Shown here piece after piece: positions 45,981 through 57,606 of a stretch of DNA of 64,000 nt (position 1 is the stretch's first letter; the number at the start of each line of letters is the position of its first letter). Under the pieces are notes generated by a model. The model was given only the letters and a program-made list of their open reading frames with translations. It made no database searches and was not told the DNA's origin. Source of the stretch: Amphiura filiformis. Taxonomy: Eukaryota; Echinodermata; Ophiuroidea; Amphilepidida; Amphiuridae. Location of the stretch: the NCBI RefSeq assembly GCF_039555335.1, contig NC_092642.1, positions 11,730,243-11,794,242 of the forward strand, written 5' to 3'. The translations under genes were made by a program, and so were the position numbers.

Positions 45981-47210
45981 CAAGGGGGTGACACTAAATT
46001 CACGGTTGTTCTATTAGCAACGCAAAATCTATGAAAAATTCAGCTGGTTTACTAGCTAGAAAGTGAGGCCAGTTATCGATCCGTTATAGCTCGTTATGAA
46101 TAATTCATGTTCGACCCTTGGATCATGTTAATTGAGTTTGGCAAATAACAACGTTGTTCGTTTTGCGAACTTTGCCTGTTTAATGAGAGTATAACCCGCC
46201 CCCAATACATCTGGGCGCAAAACAGGCGAAAACGATACAGTTTAATGAAATGGCGGACGGGTATTCCCATCAGGCACCAGTTATATGTTTTTTCAAAGAA
46301 AGTCTACTAATTTGATATAAAATGACATTTTGCAATAGCAAAGTCAAAATTAGGACTTGCTGTCAATAATATGAAGGAAATATGTGACAGAGGCAAGGTG
46401 AGAAATACAAGTAGTATTTAAGTTATAATAACCTTTGATACCCGACCTGACCTTCCATCATGGCGCCTTATTCGTCTTTATGTATTTCTATTATGCTCTC
46501 AAGTAAAATAAAATACCAATCTGCTCTGAGCAGACAATGTTACTTGGCTCCCAGCACGAATTATTGATTTTATACGGAAGTAAAGAAATGCACAGTGTAT
46601 GTGCATGATGTGCAAGCATACTCCAAATATTTACGGTAAATCTGAATAGTGGTCACATGTTAACATATCATGTGTTCGGGAAATCACGTGGCAACATTTT
46701 AAGATTTCAGGCTTGTTTACTAGTTAATTGCCATTTGTACTCTTTATTATTTATCTTTGTTAATTAACATATATTTTAAATGCTGATAAATCGTGGTTGG
46801 CTACCCATGATATCTGTCGAAATTCAATGTTTTATGAATATAATTCTACCACGCAGAGGGGGTCACGCAGCAGAATTTCACATCACCTGACTTAGCTACA
46901 TTTCGAAGCTCTGCTCTTCAAATTCATGTAAATTTCAAAGTTTATACATTTAATATATTTAATATGATACTAATTTTTGTCATAACCAACTGGTACACGA
47001 AATATACTAGCTTATTACCTATACAGAAAGGTGATTATCAGCCTTCACTCAGCAAATTGACATGCCCGGCATATGCAGCCATTCTCCGTCTGGATAACCT
47101 GACTGTCGCCCTCAATACGTCTGGGCGCAAATTTAAATAACAATACGCTATTTACATATCAATGTGGCCTCATGCTAATTAAAGCTGCCCCATCCAGGAG
47201 TTCATCTATG
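45981..47210. mobile_element. Insertion in exon 1 of copy E, 1230 bp, family unknown
   Basis: Bounded by GTAATAT at 45974-45980 and 47211-47217 (8 bp with one mismatch if extended). Starts CAAGGGGGTGACAC, ends TTCATCTATG; no terminal inverted repeats and no poly(A). Inside, CAATACATCTGGGCGCAAA (near 46203) recurs as CAATACGTCTGGGCGCAAA (near 47113). No coding frame. Confidence 0.75.
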
Positions 47211-47426
47211 GTAATATGGCAACAAGACAAGAGGAGTTGAAAACAGAGGCAGGGAATATACTTGACGATACATTGTTTATTAGGGAATTGGATGTTACCA
47301 AGCAAGAAACTATTGATGAAACTGTGATGGAAATTGTCAACAATGAGGGGCAGATCGATGTTTTGGGTAAGATTTTAATCAGTATATGCATTATTATAAT
47401 ACATCCAAACAAACCCATTCTTCAAT

Positions 47427-47466
47427 TTGTTTGTTTGTTTGTTTGTTTGTTTGTTTGTTTGTTTGT
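47427..47466. repeat. (GTTT)n microsatellite
   Basis: Ten tetramers in intron 1 of copy E. Confidence 0.95.
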
Positions 47467-47557
47467 TGGTTTTATTTTAGTTTTATGATATTGAGGGAAT
47501 ATTTATTTTTATAATGCATTTTTGTCCATTGTAAAGACCTGCAGTTTATCAGTTACT

Positions 47558-47634
47558 ATTCGCCGTAGAAGTAATGATGTTGCAGGAATAACTACCATAA
47601 GCAATAGATGAATACAATTTTTGAATATATCGCC
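47558..47634. repeat. Solo end of the 51107-52475 element
   Basis: ATTCGCCGTAGAAGTAATGA to ATATCGCC matches the terminal repeat at 51107. No second end nearby. Confidence 0.7.
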
Positions 47635-48040
47635 AAGGATAATAGAAATCAGGATGTGACAATTGTTCATTAGCATGTGTCCAATTCTTATTTAAATAGC
47701 GTATTGTTATTAGAATGATGTTCTGACCTTGCTAGAGGGTGCTAATAATATCCGCAGACAGACCTTGACTCGAATTCTATGTGGAGTTAAATGCGCAATT
47801 AAATAGCTGTTAAATGATCCGCTTGCCATAGTTTACCATTTCAAAATAAATGTAACCATTCAATTCGTGTGTAAACTTAAAGTTTGAACGTGACGTTTTA
47901 GCATCTAAAGTACCGAACTCGGGTAAGATCTAGCTTAATCTACTAGTGTCAAATTCTGCTGCATCACCGTGTCTGGATGATAAAATTAGCCCAAAAACTC
48001 TGGCCATAGTTACGGTTTTTACTTTTACTAAGGTACTTAA

Positions 48041-48450
48041 AGGGGTCTCCGGCAATCATAACATCAAGCCCCGGGCATCAAGCCTTATATGTTAGAAAAA
48101 TAACTATCAAGCACGAATCACATGGTTTTATTCAAAACAAGCTCATATTGACAATAAAAACGAATAAAAACAGTCGGCTCTCAACACGCGATATTCAAAA
48201 TTCCCGCCCCAAAATTGTCTAAGTGCAATGACGTAATGGTTATTTGTGCTCAATCGTCGTCAGCCTTCATTGTATTTATACTGGGACGTCATTGCACTCG
48301 ACGATTTCGAAGCCCGGGAATTTTGAATAAGCGTTGATTTTATTCGTTTTTATGGTCACTATGAGTTTGTTTAAATCAGACCACGTAATTCGCGCTTGAT
48401 ATTTTTTTCTTACCTATAAGGAATAATGTTGTGATTGCCGGAGACCCCCT
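48041..48450. mobile_element. TTAA-flanked MITE, 410 bp (piggyBac or Kolobok type)
   Basis: Ends AGGGGTCTCCGGCAATCA and TGATTGCCGGAGACCCCCT, flanked by TTAA (48037-48040, 48451-48454). Subterminal inverted blocks include CGTTTTTAT and CCCGGGAATTTTGAAT-like words. Confidence 0.85.
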
Positions 48451-49211
48451 TTAATATTGCAAATCTGGTAGAGCATGCTAATAAAACCCATATGAGAACA
48501 CACAATCGGCGGTCATTTCTAAAGATGCATTTATACTCATTCGCTTTTGATTGCTTGGCCTTTCGAAAAGCGAGAAAAATTCAAATTCTTTTCAGTTAAT
48601 AACGCAGGTGTATCAGTTGGACATTGGTGGGAAACCGGTTCAATTCAGACGTACTATGACGTCATGGAAATCAACTATTTTGGATGCGCCAGAATGACTA
48701 AGGCAGTAGTCCCGTACATGAAAGAGAAACGGAGCGGCAAGATTCTTCAAATCTCAAGTGTATGTGGATTCTATGGTAATTGTTTTTTTTTTGTTAAACA
48801 ATCATAGATAGTGACCAGGCACAGTGCAATTCACCCTTTACCGTTAGGTTTGAAACATATTTACCAGAGAGTCTGAAAATATATATTATGGCAATTATCA
48901 TGTTATTCCTAATCTAAGCAAATCGCCTTTGGAATTAACAACGGCTATATTACCAGACGTTTTCAGAATCCCTAGAAACTTCCCGCAAATTTAGAACTCA
49001 ACGCATGAATTAAAATGTTTGTCAATGATTGTAACGATTGTTAAATCAGACAATTTCACCAATTATCCGAATGGTTTCTGAAGTAACTAATATTATGTTA
49101 TAAGAACTGGATTTTGTGGAGTAAAGCGTTGTCGGTAATCCGTGACACCGTTAGGTCAATGCTTTTGCGAATCCTGATTGGTTGTATGTTCTTCAATCTG
49201 TGCACGTACAG

Positions 49212-49585
49212 CAGGGGCGTAGCCAGTTTTTTTGGTGGGGGGCAGAGACGAAAAAAATTACAGTTGCATCATACAATACATAGAGACTGGTTGTCTTCGA
49301 GCTTCCAAAAAAGGCTTTATTGTAACGATGTACGTGCGTAGCGCGCAAAACAAGTCCTTTATTTTAAAGATATTTAACAATATCTTTACAATGTGCGCAC
49401 GTTTTTACACTATTTTGGCCCATGATCGGGCTGAAATTTGGTAGATAAGGGGCTCCTTGTCTCTTTTCTTTTCCTTTGCCCTCCTGATTTTCTCTTTCAT
49501 TTTTTGTCAGAGGGGCACTTTTTTCTTTCATTTTTTTTTTGTCAGGGGGCACTCTGCCCTCTTGCCCCCGCTGGCTACGCTACTG
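49212..49585. mobile_element. hAT-type MITE, 374 bp
   Basis: Ends CAGGGGCGTAGCCAG and CTGGCTACGCTACTG with an exact 8-bp target duplication ACGTACAG (49204-49211, 49586-49593). Confidence 0.9.
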
Positions 49586-50404
49586 ACGTACAGTAATGCT
49601 GTATTGGGTGATTTCCGCTGTGCATTGCAAGAATAGTGTTCTTGAAATAAAAATTAATAATTCAAACACAAAACACACCATATAATCGTTGCTCTCTATA
49701 GTGAGTATCAGATTTATTTAAAAGTCTGATACATTCTAAAATTTGATGTTGACATCTCACGCCCAAATTACGTTTTTATTTTAAAGCCATAATGTGCGAT
49801 TTGCTTCACAGCGACGCCCTCAATTTTACTCGGATTTCTACTCTTTGCATAATTATAATGCCCAGTAGTGTACTAAAATACCACGTAAAAGACTAAGCAT
49901 GAAGTGCTTTAATAACAGTAAAATTTAACTTTTTATATTAAAACCGGGTCGACCCGATTTTATTCAGAGTTCATCGATCGACCGCTTGCTAACATCTCCC
50001 GTGGATGTCCGCTTATGTGTGCACACGTCGAGCGCGATGCTCCGTGCAGTATTACATGTTACGATCAGCGAGCGTAGTACACTCAATGTAGGCGCTGGAA
50101 TGAAATCGCAATTTTCTTCGTTATACCACATTTGTTTGGCTCGAAATTAAAAGGGGATAATGTGATAAATAAAAACAAACATTTAAATAGGAATCTATTC
50201 TTTATGCAAATCACACGTTATTGCTTTAATTGAAGCAAGGTCACGACAGGGGCGATATAACGGCCCGATAGAATTCCACAGTTAAGCGGCCATAGCCTGG
50301 GGCTATAGTGATTTTCTTTCATTTTTAATACCTCGATTATTTCTGCTCGAAATAATCAGAAAACCTAATATAAGGTCAAATACAATATTTTAATTCTAAT
50401 ATAA

Positions 50405-50952
50405 GGCCAAATACAATATTTTAACTCTTGCAGACACCTACAAACTTGAATTGGGAGTATTTATGTACAAGTACAGTAATAATGAATTACCGGGCGTATT
50501 TGATGGCTTCTTTACACTATGTTCCAACATTCATAATTACCAAACGAGAAACGCAGATAAATTCAACTTAATGAAGAACAACAAAACATTTACTGACCAT
50601 GCCATTCGTACTGCTGGTCCAATATTATGGAATTCATTGCCAAACTCAATAAAAACGGCAAATTCATTGAAACATATAAACGTGACTTGATCTCAAAATA
50701 TGATTAATTCTTGAGCATTGTGTTTCTCGTTTGTTTGTTATGTTTTGTTTTGTTTTTTTACTTCTTTTGATGGTAACATTTCTTTGTTAAGGGGGGTGAC
50801 TTCCTCTGGCCTTACTGGCCTTCTTGTCATCCCCTCCATAATTCGTTTGTTTGATATTGCCTTTGTTTTTAAAAATTTATACTTGTGTGATTTCATGTGA
50901 ATTATGGGAAAATAAAATATCTTGTATCTTGTATCTTGTATCTTGTATATTA
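50405..50952 (+). mobile_element. LINE 3' end with TATCTTG tail
   Basis: Frame 50451-50690 reads HNYQTRNADKFNL and AIRTAGPILWNSLPNSIK, the RT C-terminal tail of Jockey/CR1-like LINEs. The 3' end is a run of TATCTTG heptamers (50918-50947). Confidence 0.75.
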
Positions 50953-51106
50953 TGTAATACTTTTTGTCAAAGTATAATAATAAATTTTGACCGACATCAT
51001 ACATAATGGCTTTTAAAATATTTCCCAGTGGAAACTGCCATCTTGATATTGTAAAGACTGTAAGGATTACCTCGATATTGAACAGATAAACAAAACAGAC
51101 CATCAT

Positions 51107-52475
51107 ATTCGCCGTAGAAGTGATGATGTAATAGGATTAACTACCATAGCAATAGATGAATACAATTTTTGCATATATCGCCCTGCACTACAAGCATCAC
51201 CGGTGTATGTCTGCAATCATAGAATGAATACAATACCGCTCTTTTCAAAGATATTAATCTTACAGGTGCGAGTTATCAGCCTGATATGAATATTCTATAG
51301 AATTACGATCCAGGTCTTTATCCCTTTTCTTTGACATCATTCAATGCAAGGAGCTTACATATCATGGAGAAGCAATAGACTACGTAACGCAATATATTAC
51401 GTAACGCAATCGATTACGTAACGCAATAGATTACGTAAAGCTATTCATCGAGAGGTACCTTTTGTTCAGGACAAAAGGGTTCCACCATTAAATCGGTAAC
51501 TGACCCGATCGAACGCTTTACCAGGCAGGCTACTGTCAAGAAGTGATCAAAAGAAAGTCATGTGAAAGCGCCCACTTGAGCGAGAGGTACCTTTTGTTCT
51601 CATAAAGCACACCGGTGTGATCGCCAGCACACAAACGCACATTTTACCGTCGATGTACAGTTATTTACACCGCCCACCTAAATTTAGATGCCTCATTTAA
51701 ATAAATTGTAGAGTTTCTGATCGATTACCCGTAACAACGTGACGTGGCTGCCAGGTATATTGGTCCGTGTCTATCTCTGTCACTTTCTATCAAATAACTA
51801 TTTCGCAGTATATGTAATTATCATGGTTATAGGCCTATTCAATAAAGTCTTCTTAATATCACGAATGTCCATTTGTAAAGCCAGGTGCAAGTGATGGAGT
51901 GACGGAGGGGCCGAGGGGTGAAAAGAGGAGAAGCGGGTGGGGATCGAAATTGAAGGGAAGAGGAGGAAGACAAAAAGAAAAAGAAAGACAGAGGGGACGG
52001 AGAAGAGGAGAGAGAGGGAGAAGTAGAGCAAGGGAGTGATGGGCCCTTAAAGTGTCGGAATAAGAAAGAATAAGTGCAGGGAAAGGAAAAGAAATGGATG
52101 AACAAAGAAAATAAGAATTATTATTATTATAGAAACCAAACAAATAACAGCACTAGGCAGCCATTCAATGATGCCAAAACCTTTATGCGTTACGTAATTA
52201 AAACACCCAGTCAGATGTATTTCACACCTGCCAAACACAAGTCACCCAATTTCGAAAACTGGACGTTGAATGTACACTCGCATGAATATTTTTGGTAAGA
52301 TTTTCCAATATGTTAGCGCTCTAATCGGAAGCAATAGATGAATAGATGCTGATGCCCGCTGGTTCAATGCATATGTACCGGGTGAACATTGAAGTGCAGG
52401 GCGATATATTCACTAATTGTATTCATCTATTGCTATGGTAGTTAATCCTGTTACATCATCACTTCTACGGCGAAT
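51107..52475. mobile_element. DNA element with 80-bp inverted ends, 1.37 kb
   Basis: ATTCGCCGTAGAAGTGATGA...ATATCGCCCTGCAC at the left, inverted at 52393-52475. The interior has four 17-bp units (GCAATAGATTACGTAAC, 51372-51440) and the phrase GAGAGGTACCTTTTGTTC at 51451 and 51579. No transposase seen. Confidence 0.75.
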
Positions 52476-52785
52476 TGAAAAGATAACAAAGAACTTTCTG
52501 ATTTTTAAAATTTGTAGCTGTTCCTATAATTATACAATACGTAGCCTCCAAGTTTGCCCTGGAGGGTTTCAGTGAGTCTATTGCTCCACCACTAAGGAAA
52601 TTTAACATATGGTAAGTACATGTTACATATTGTTTTAACCAATCACATGATAAATGAAAATTTTACTGCTTTATATTCCAGGCATGGCTAAGATTAGAGG
52701 CCCGCGGTGATTTCAAAACCATGACTATGCCCTTCAATCAATCTTTATTTTCATCAATCTCATACAAAGCATTATAGCATTATTA

Positions 52786-53797
52786 CAGGGTGTCCCAAAA
52801 AAAAGAGGCCCCTCATTGCGCCCTCTTTTTCTCCTATTTCTGAAAAGTTTATCAAACATATTTTGGTATGTAAAAAACCTTGAGTCGTTAGCTTTAATAA
52901 ACCAAAACAATTATATCAATCGGCTCACAACTTTTGAAGATATGCTCTTTTAAAGAAATGTACCCGTTTTTCACTCTCTCCACGGAGAAGGTTTCGCTAC
53001 TTCAAAGATTGAAAAGGAGTACACATACCATGCATGAATATCAAACATTCCTCAATGATAACTTTATAAAATAACTTTATTTATGGAATGGGCTTTACCG
53101 GTGGGTATATGGGCAATGGATTTTGTTAATAGTGTCATTAATTTGTGGGTAAAATGGATGCCGAATGGGACTTCTTTTGCTTTACTTGCAATTACTTATT
53201 TTTTCTTGGTTATTTATGCCTTTTTGTTTTATGTTTCTTACTTTCTTACTTTTTTGTTTCTTGCTTTTTTAAATTTTTATTTAAAACATAAGTCATTTCT
53301 CTTTTTAGGATAAAAGGTAGCCATGAAAGGCTGTTTGGTTTGTCTATAGTTCTTCTGAAGTGAGTTTACTGTGCTGCTCTGCCCTCTACCTGGTTGCCTC
53401 CTTGGCGAATACAAGTTTCAGCCCTGGTCCTCATTGCATCAGTTGCGTTGCGTACCATCCTTGTGCGCCGGATACTTGCGAATGCATTCAGTAATACGTT
53501 TGCGAAGATTTTGGATTTTGCCACAAAGGAAAAAAAATCTGGTGATTGTGCAGGCCACTCCACAGCATGAGCCATCCCAACCACTCTGTTTGCTATCCGT
53601 GGACAGAGTGAAAAACGGGTACTTTTATTCAAAATGGCATATCTTCAAAAGTTGTGAGCCGATTGAAGTAATTGTTTTGGTTTATTAAAACTAACGATTA
53701 AAGGTTTCTTTACATACCAAAATATATTTAATCAACTTTTCAGAAACAGGAGAAAAAGAGGGCGCAATGAGGGGCCTCTTTTTTTGGGGACACCCTG
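52786..53797 (-). mobile_element. Mariner-type transposon remnant, 1.0 kb
   Basis: Ends CAGGGTGTCCC with TA flanks (52784-52785, 53798-53799) and inverted arms of roughly 140-150 bp. A minus-strand frame (53632-53366) reads VEWPAQSPDF and RAETCIRQGG, the last part of a mariner transposase (WPxxSPDxxPxDFF, then xxRxxxCIxxxG). The N-terminal two thirds are missing, so it is non-autonomous. Confidence 0.8.
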
Positions 53798-53960
53798 TAT
53801 ATACAATTATTGTGTATTAACAAGTATTGATGAAGGTAGGTACATCACAAAGCCGAGGCCTGATAACGTGGTACCACCTTTTAATTAACAAATAATTATA
53901 ATTTAATCAAAACAACGAATATACACATAAACAAATAAATAAACAAAATAAATAAACAAA

Positions 53961-54187
53961 GAACCCATCTTAATTTACCATAATACAATTTTAAGCAAAC
54001 AAATATTTTAGCAGTAGTATAGTATCAAGTAGTATATAGTGAATAACATAGAGTCAGCACAATATGAATTATAAGAACCCATCTTAATTTACCATAATAC
54101 AATTTTATGTAGGCCAATATTTTAGCAGTAGTGTAGTATCAAACAGTATAGTGAATAACATAGATTCAGCACAATATGAATCATGAC
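53961..54187. repeat. 114-bp tandem duplication
   Basis: Two copies starting GAACCCATCTTAATTTACCA at 53961 and 54075, a few per cent to 10 per cent diverged. Confidence 0.85.
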
Positions 54188-55262
54188 ATTATTTGTTATC
54201 TTTTAGATACCTTAACATACTATTTTTGAATTTATTTACCAGTTTAGCTTCTTCGACTTCGTCTCGGGGCATAGTCATGGTTTTGAGATCACCGCGGGCC
54301 TATAAAATCAACCATGCCCCTCATAGCAGCCAATATTTGTATACTGCACATTCTTTTAAATCTATGTGACAGGACGGATAGTTTGACATGCATTTTACAG
54401 TAGTCATTTTTCATTTTTGACCCCTGTATTTATGGATTTAGTTTACACCCTCCTAGAGTTTAATAGCCCACACTTTTGAGAATTTTTGATCAAAATTTTG
54501 ATCAAAGGCAAATTTTGATCCTTTTGATCCATATTTTTAAAATGAAGAAAAAATTCAAAAACCTTGAGAAAACACTTTTTAGTTTTGTGTCTTTAGAACA
54601 CATATGCAATTTCGATAAATTTGGAATTTGGATAAAATTAGGATATTTTAGGTAAGTTGTTATGGCGGACCGAAAAAGTATTGGCTTGGAAAATCAATAT
54701 TGGCGCTTCATTACTTTGAAAGATGAAATACAAAATAATCTCTAACATTTCCCAATTTCAGCGATCCTGCGTGCCACCTTAATTTTTACGGAATCATGTT
54801 TTTCACTATTTTTTTCCAAACTTGAAATATTTGCAATCTGTTTATTTACAGGGTTTCTGTAATCGAGCCTGGTTACGTCGCGACTAGGTTGACTCTACCC
54901 CATGGTAACAACGCTTGTGCTCTATATACAGCCGCAGCCAGCATAATTCCAGGAGAAGAAGAGCGAAAGATCGTCACTGATATGCTCAACTTTGACCCGG
55001 ATATCAAAATAGGAAATGAAACGCAGGACCCTGAAGAATTGGCGAGGCTGTTTCAAGACATTATCTTGTCACCAAATCCTGATTTTCGGTATCAGACTTC
55101 TGAGACAATCAAGAGATTGGCAAGGGAAAAGTTTGTTGATCCGACGGGCAATGCGACCATAAATGCTTGGTTAAAGCAGTAAATTTTTATTCACGAAATC
55201 TAGCTCTAACACTGCCTAATCCAACCCATTCAAGGGCACCCTTTAAGGGTACAGCCTATAGG

Positions 55263-55268
55263 AATAAA
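55263..55268 (+). promoter_or_regulatory. Poly(A) signal of copy E (candidate)
   Basis: AATAAA 80 nt after the stop codon of exon 4. Confidence 0.5.
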
Positions 55269-55525
55269 GACCAATCGAACATATTCTTGTTTATGCCATA
55301 ATATTGTAGTCTTTCAACCCTTTCATAACTTCAGCTGTGTAACTTACGAAAATTCCCGCTAAAAAGTGGTTCTTTTAATTTTTGAAAATCTGGATTTTTT
55401 TGTACTGATCATACTATAATGATCACCAGACAATAATGTTCTAATCACACTATAGACTGTGTTGACATGAGACATCAATTGCTAGGCAATTTCGGTCATA
55501 TGGCCCACGGATATGTTATGTTCAG

Positions 55526-57600
55526 TACGGTGTACTATGAGGAACATGCTAACTTAAAATAATTTTTGCAAACTTTGATAATTTTTTACAAACTCAAATG
55601 ATTTTTTACAAACTCGTATAATTATTACAAACTTTAATTTTTGTTGTTGCAAACTTTAATATAATGTATTGTGCATGTAGAGGCCCATTTATTGTCGGAT
55701 TTCTGTATTTAGATCACGCAGGGGACGCACCATTAGATTCTCAGGTGTGCAATGGGAGTTTGGGTCAGGCAGAATTGTTTTTGTATTTTTTATCGCCTCC
55801 AAAGGGAGGATTTATTTTCACCGCCTTTATTTATTTATTTATTTATTTTTCAATTATAATGTATACCTTTATACAAAGTTGGGTGGGAGAAATTTGTTTT
55901 ACTCACCAGTGAGGCAAAAAAATTTTCCATCTCACTAGTGGGCGAAGTTGTTTTTTCGTCTCACTAGTGGGCGAAGTTTTTTTTCAAAAACTCCCATGCC
56001 CCTTGAAATCAAATGGCGCGCCTCTTAACGCGGCTGTGTACTCTAGACATTGTTTCTTTCGCAAAATTGAGGGTTTTTTTATGTTTGCACTTTGTTATGT
56101 ATAAATAAAAGGAATGAAAATCCAGATTTGTAAACTCCAACTGCAATATTTTAAGGATTTTATTTCACTATTCCACTCGTGTTTGAAATTGAAAAGGAAA
56201 GAAAATCTTTGTTGAACCAGCAGGGTACACGCGCCCAACAACGCATCGCGTTGCGTATCGCGCAATTTGTTAACGCACAAATACGCTACGCATACGTGAC
56301 GCTTATCTGCATGCGCGGCGCATCTTATGGAAACACCACAGAAGCACTGATTTCACAAAAACCTAGTGGTCAAATGGCTCCGTTTTAGCTGATAAAATGT
56401 GGGTTTTTTCAAGTTCTTTCCCCGATTTAAATATCAAGTTATGAATGGATTTCGCTCAAACTTCTCAAGGGGCTGTGGATTTACCCGATGTTCACGTAAT
56501 ATAAGGTACAAAAACGAAAACTGCCCTATTCCCTGTGAAATTCGATGAAAGTGCAAAATGTGACCACTTTAAACTTCAACGGCCATTATTTCAATGTTCA
56601 TTTTCTCGGTAAAATGACGATTTAGGTACACGATAACTCAATAAATACAGCATCTATAGGTAAGCAAATATGATCATCGTAAAAAGCACGATTGACTCAA
56701 GAAACGGTTTTCTCATTTTTTTATATTTTGGTCTATTTCCGATTTTCGGCATCATTTTGTGCAAATAGGCGTTTGTGAATTTTCAAAAGTTCAATTTGAT
56801 GTCTTATATGGTCAATATCTCAAAATATAAGGCCAATTGATATAAAAAACTAAAAAAACCGTTTTTGGAATGGAGACTCAAGTTTGAGCTAAAAACAAAA
56901 TAAAATATTTTGGAAAGAGTGTTTTTTTTTTTGTTGTACCTACCTTAAATAAAAAAAAAACTCAATTTTTTGTAATTTTCTTCAGAATTGTTGTTTTTAC
57001 CCCAAATCTGTATTTATATTAAGATTTATTGATGTCTTGCCTTCATAAAATGTATACTTTTATATGTCTTGTGCGAATAATTACAAAGTTATTGCACTTT
57101 TACTACATGCATGTCTGAGAGTACACAGCCTCCTCAACAACAATTGGGCGCTATTAATACACATTAATGTTTTAAGCAAATAAAATTCCAAAATATGGTA
57201 CGTTTTCTGCCTTTGCTTGCCACGTGGTAAGCCTATGTTGAGGTTGCGATTATATGTAAAAAAAATTCAAGATGGATACCAACAAGTCGTGTGGCCGAGC
57301 GGTCTAAGACCCTTCTTTAAAAAAAAATAATAATATCGCATCGTGCATAGACTCAATCTCGATAGCCTGAGTCTCGCTGGGAGTCTTGCTCTCTCGTGAA
57401 AGTCGAAAGTTTGCCAAAAAATATTTCAAGTTTGTAAAAAATTATTTGAGTTTGTAGAAATTTATTTGAGATTGTAAAAAAATTATTAGAGTTTGTAAAA
57501 AAAAAATTTGAGTTTGTAGAAAATCATTTCAGTTTGTAAAAAAATATTTGAGTTTGTGAAAAATTATTTTAAGTTTGCATGTCCCTCATGGTACACCGTA
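55526..57600. mobile_element. Foldback element, 2.1 kb, arms of 20-bp repeats, GTTCAG duplication
   Basis: Ends TACGGTGTACTATGAGGAAC and its near-complement GTACACCGTA. Next come arrays of CAAACTCAAATAATTTTTTA-type units: about five at the left (55558-55665), about nine at the right (57395-57580) in inverse. GTTCAG flanks both sides (55520-55525, 57601-57606). The middle has a GGGGACGCACCATTAGATTC block (55722) like the Harbinger MITE at 15566, and a tRNA-Leu-like piece. Confidence 0.8.
57282..57312 (+). repeat. tRNA-Leu-like 5' half (SINE head or tRNA relic)
   Basis: GTGTGGCCGAGCGGTCTAAG matches the A-box and D-arm of tRNA-Leu. No B-box GGTTCGAATCC follows, so it is not a full tRNA. Confidence 0.5.
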
Positions 57601-57606
57601 GTTCAG

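Larger units (their letters stand above)
52699..54299. mobile_element. Composite element hosting a mariner copy
   Basis: Inverted ends GGCCCGCGGTGATTTCAAAA...ATGCCC and the complement at 54266-54299. The interior holds the mariner-type element and a 114-bp tandem duplication (53961-54187). In intron 3 of copy E. Confidence 0.7.
45862..55182 (+). pseudogene. SDR copy E (RDH8/HSD17B1-like), exon 1 split by an insertion
   Basis: Exon 1 in two parts (45862-45980 and 47218-47366), exon 2 48596-48775, exon 3 52518-52611, exon 4 54852-55182. Without the insertion the parts sum to 873 nt (290 aa plus stop), and every splice site and phase matches the sisters. TGCAQGIG at 9-16, NNAG 91-94, Ser144, Tyr157 and Lys161 (YVASK) are all present. 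Exon 4 is the most diverged: the helix after EPGYVAT is RLTLPHGNNACALY. The 1230-bp insertion is flanked by GTAATAT and introduces stops; I tested the nearby GT and AG choices and none I found restores the frame. Outside it the coding sequence is open, so the event looks recent or polymorphic. A poly(A) signal is at 55263-55268. Confidence 0.8.

Noticed and set aside
53366-53688. Host gene on either strand
   Set aside because: The minus frame is the mariner transposase end and the plus frame is its shadow; both lie between the mariner inverted repeats.
57282-57370. Functional tRNA-Leu gene
   Set aside because: Only the A-box half is present; no anticodon arm or B box follows.
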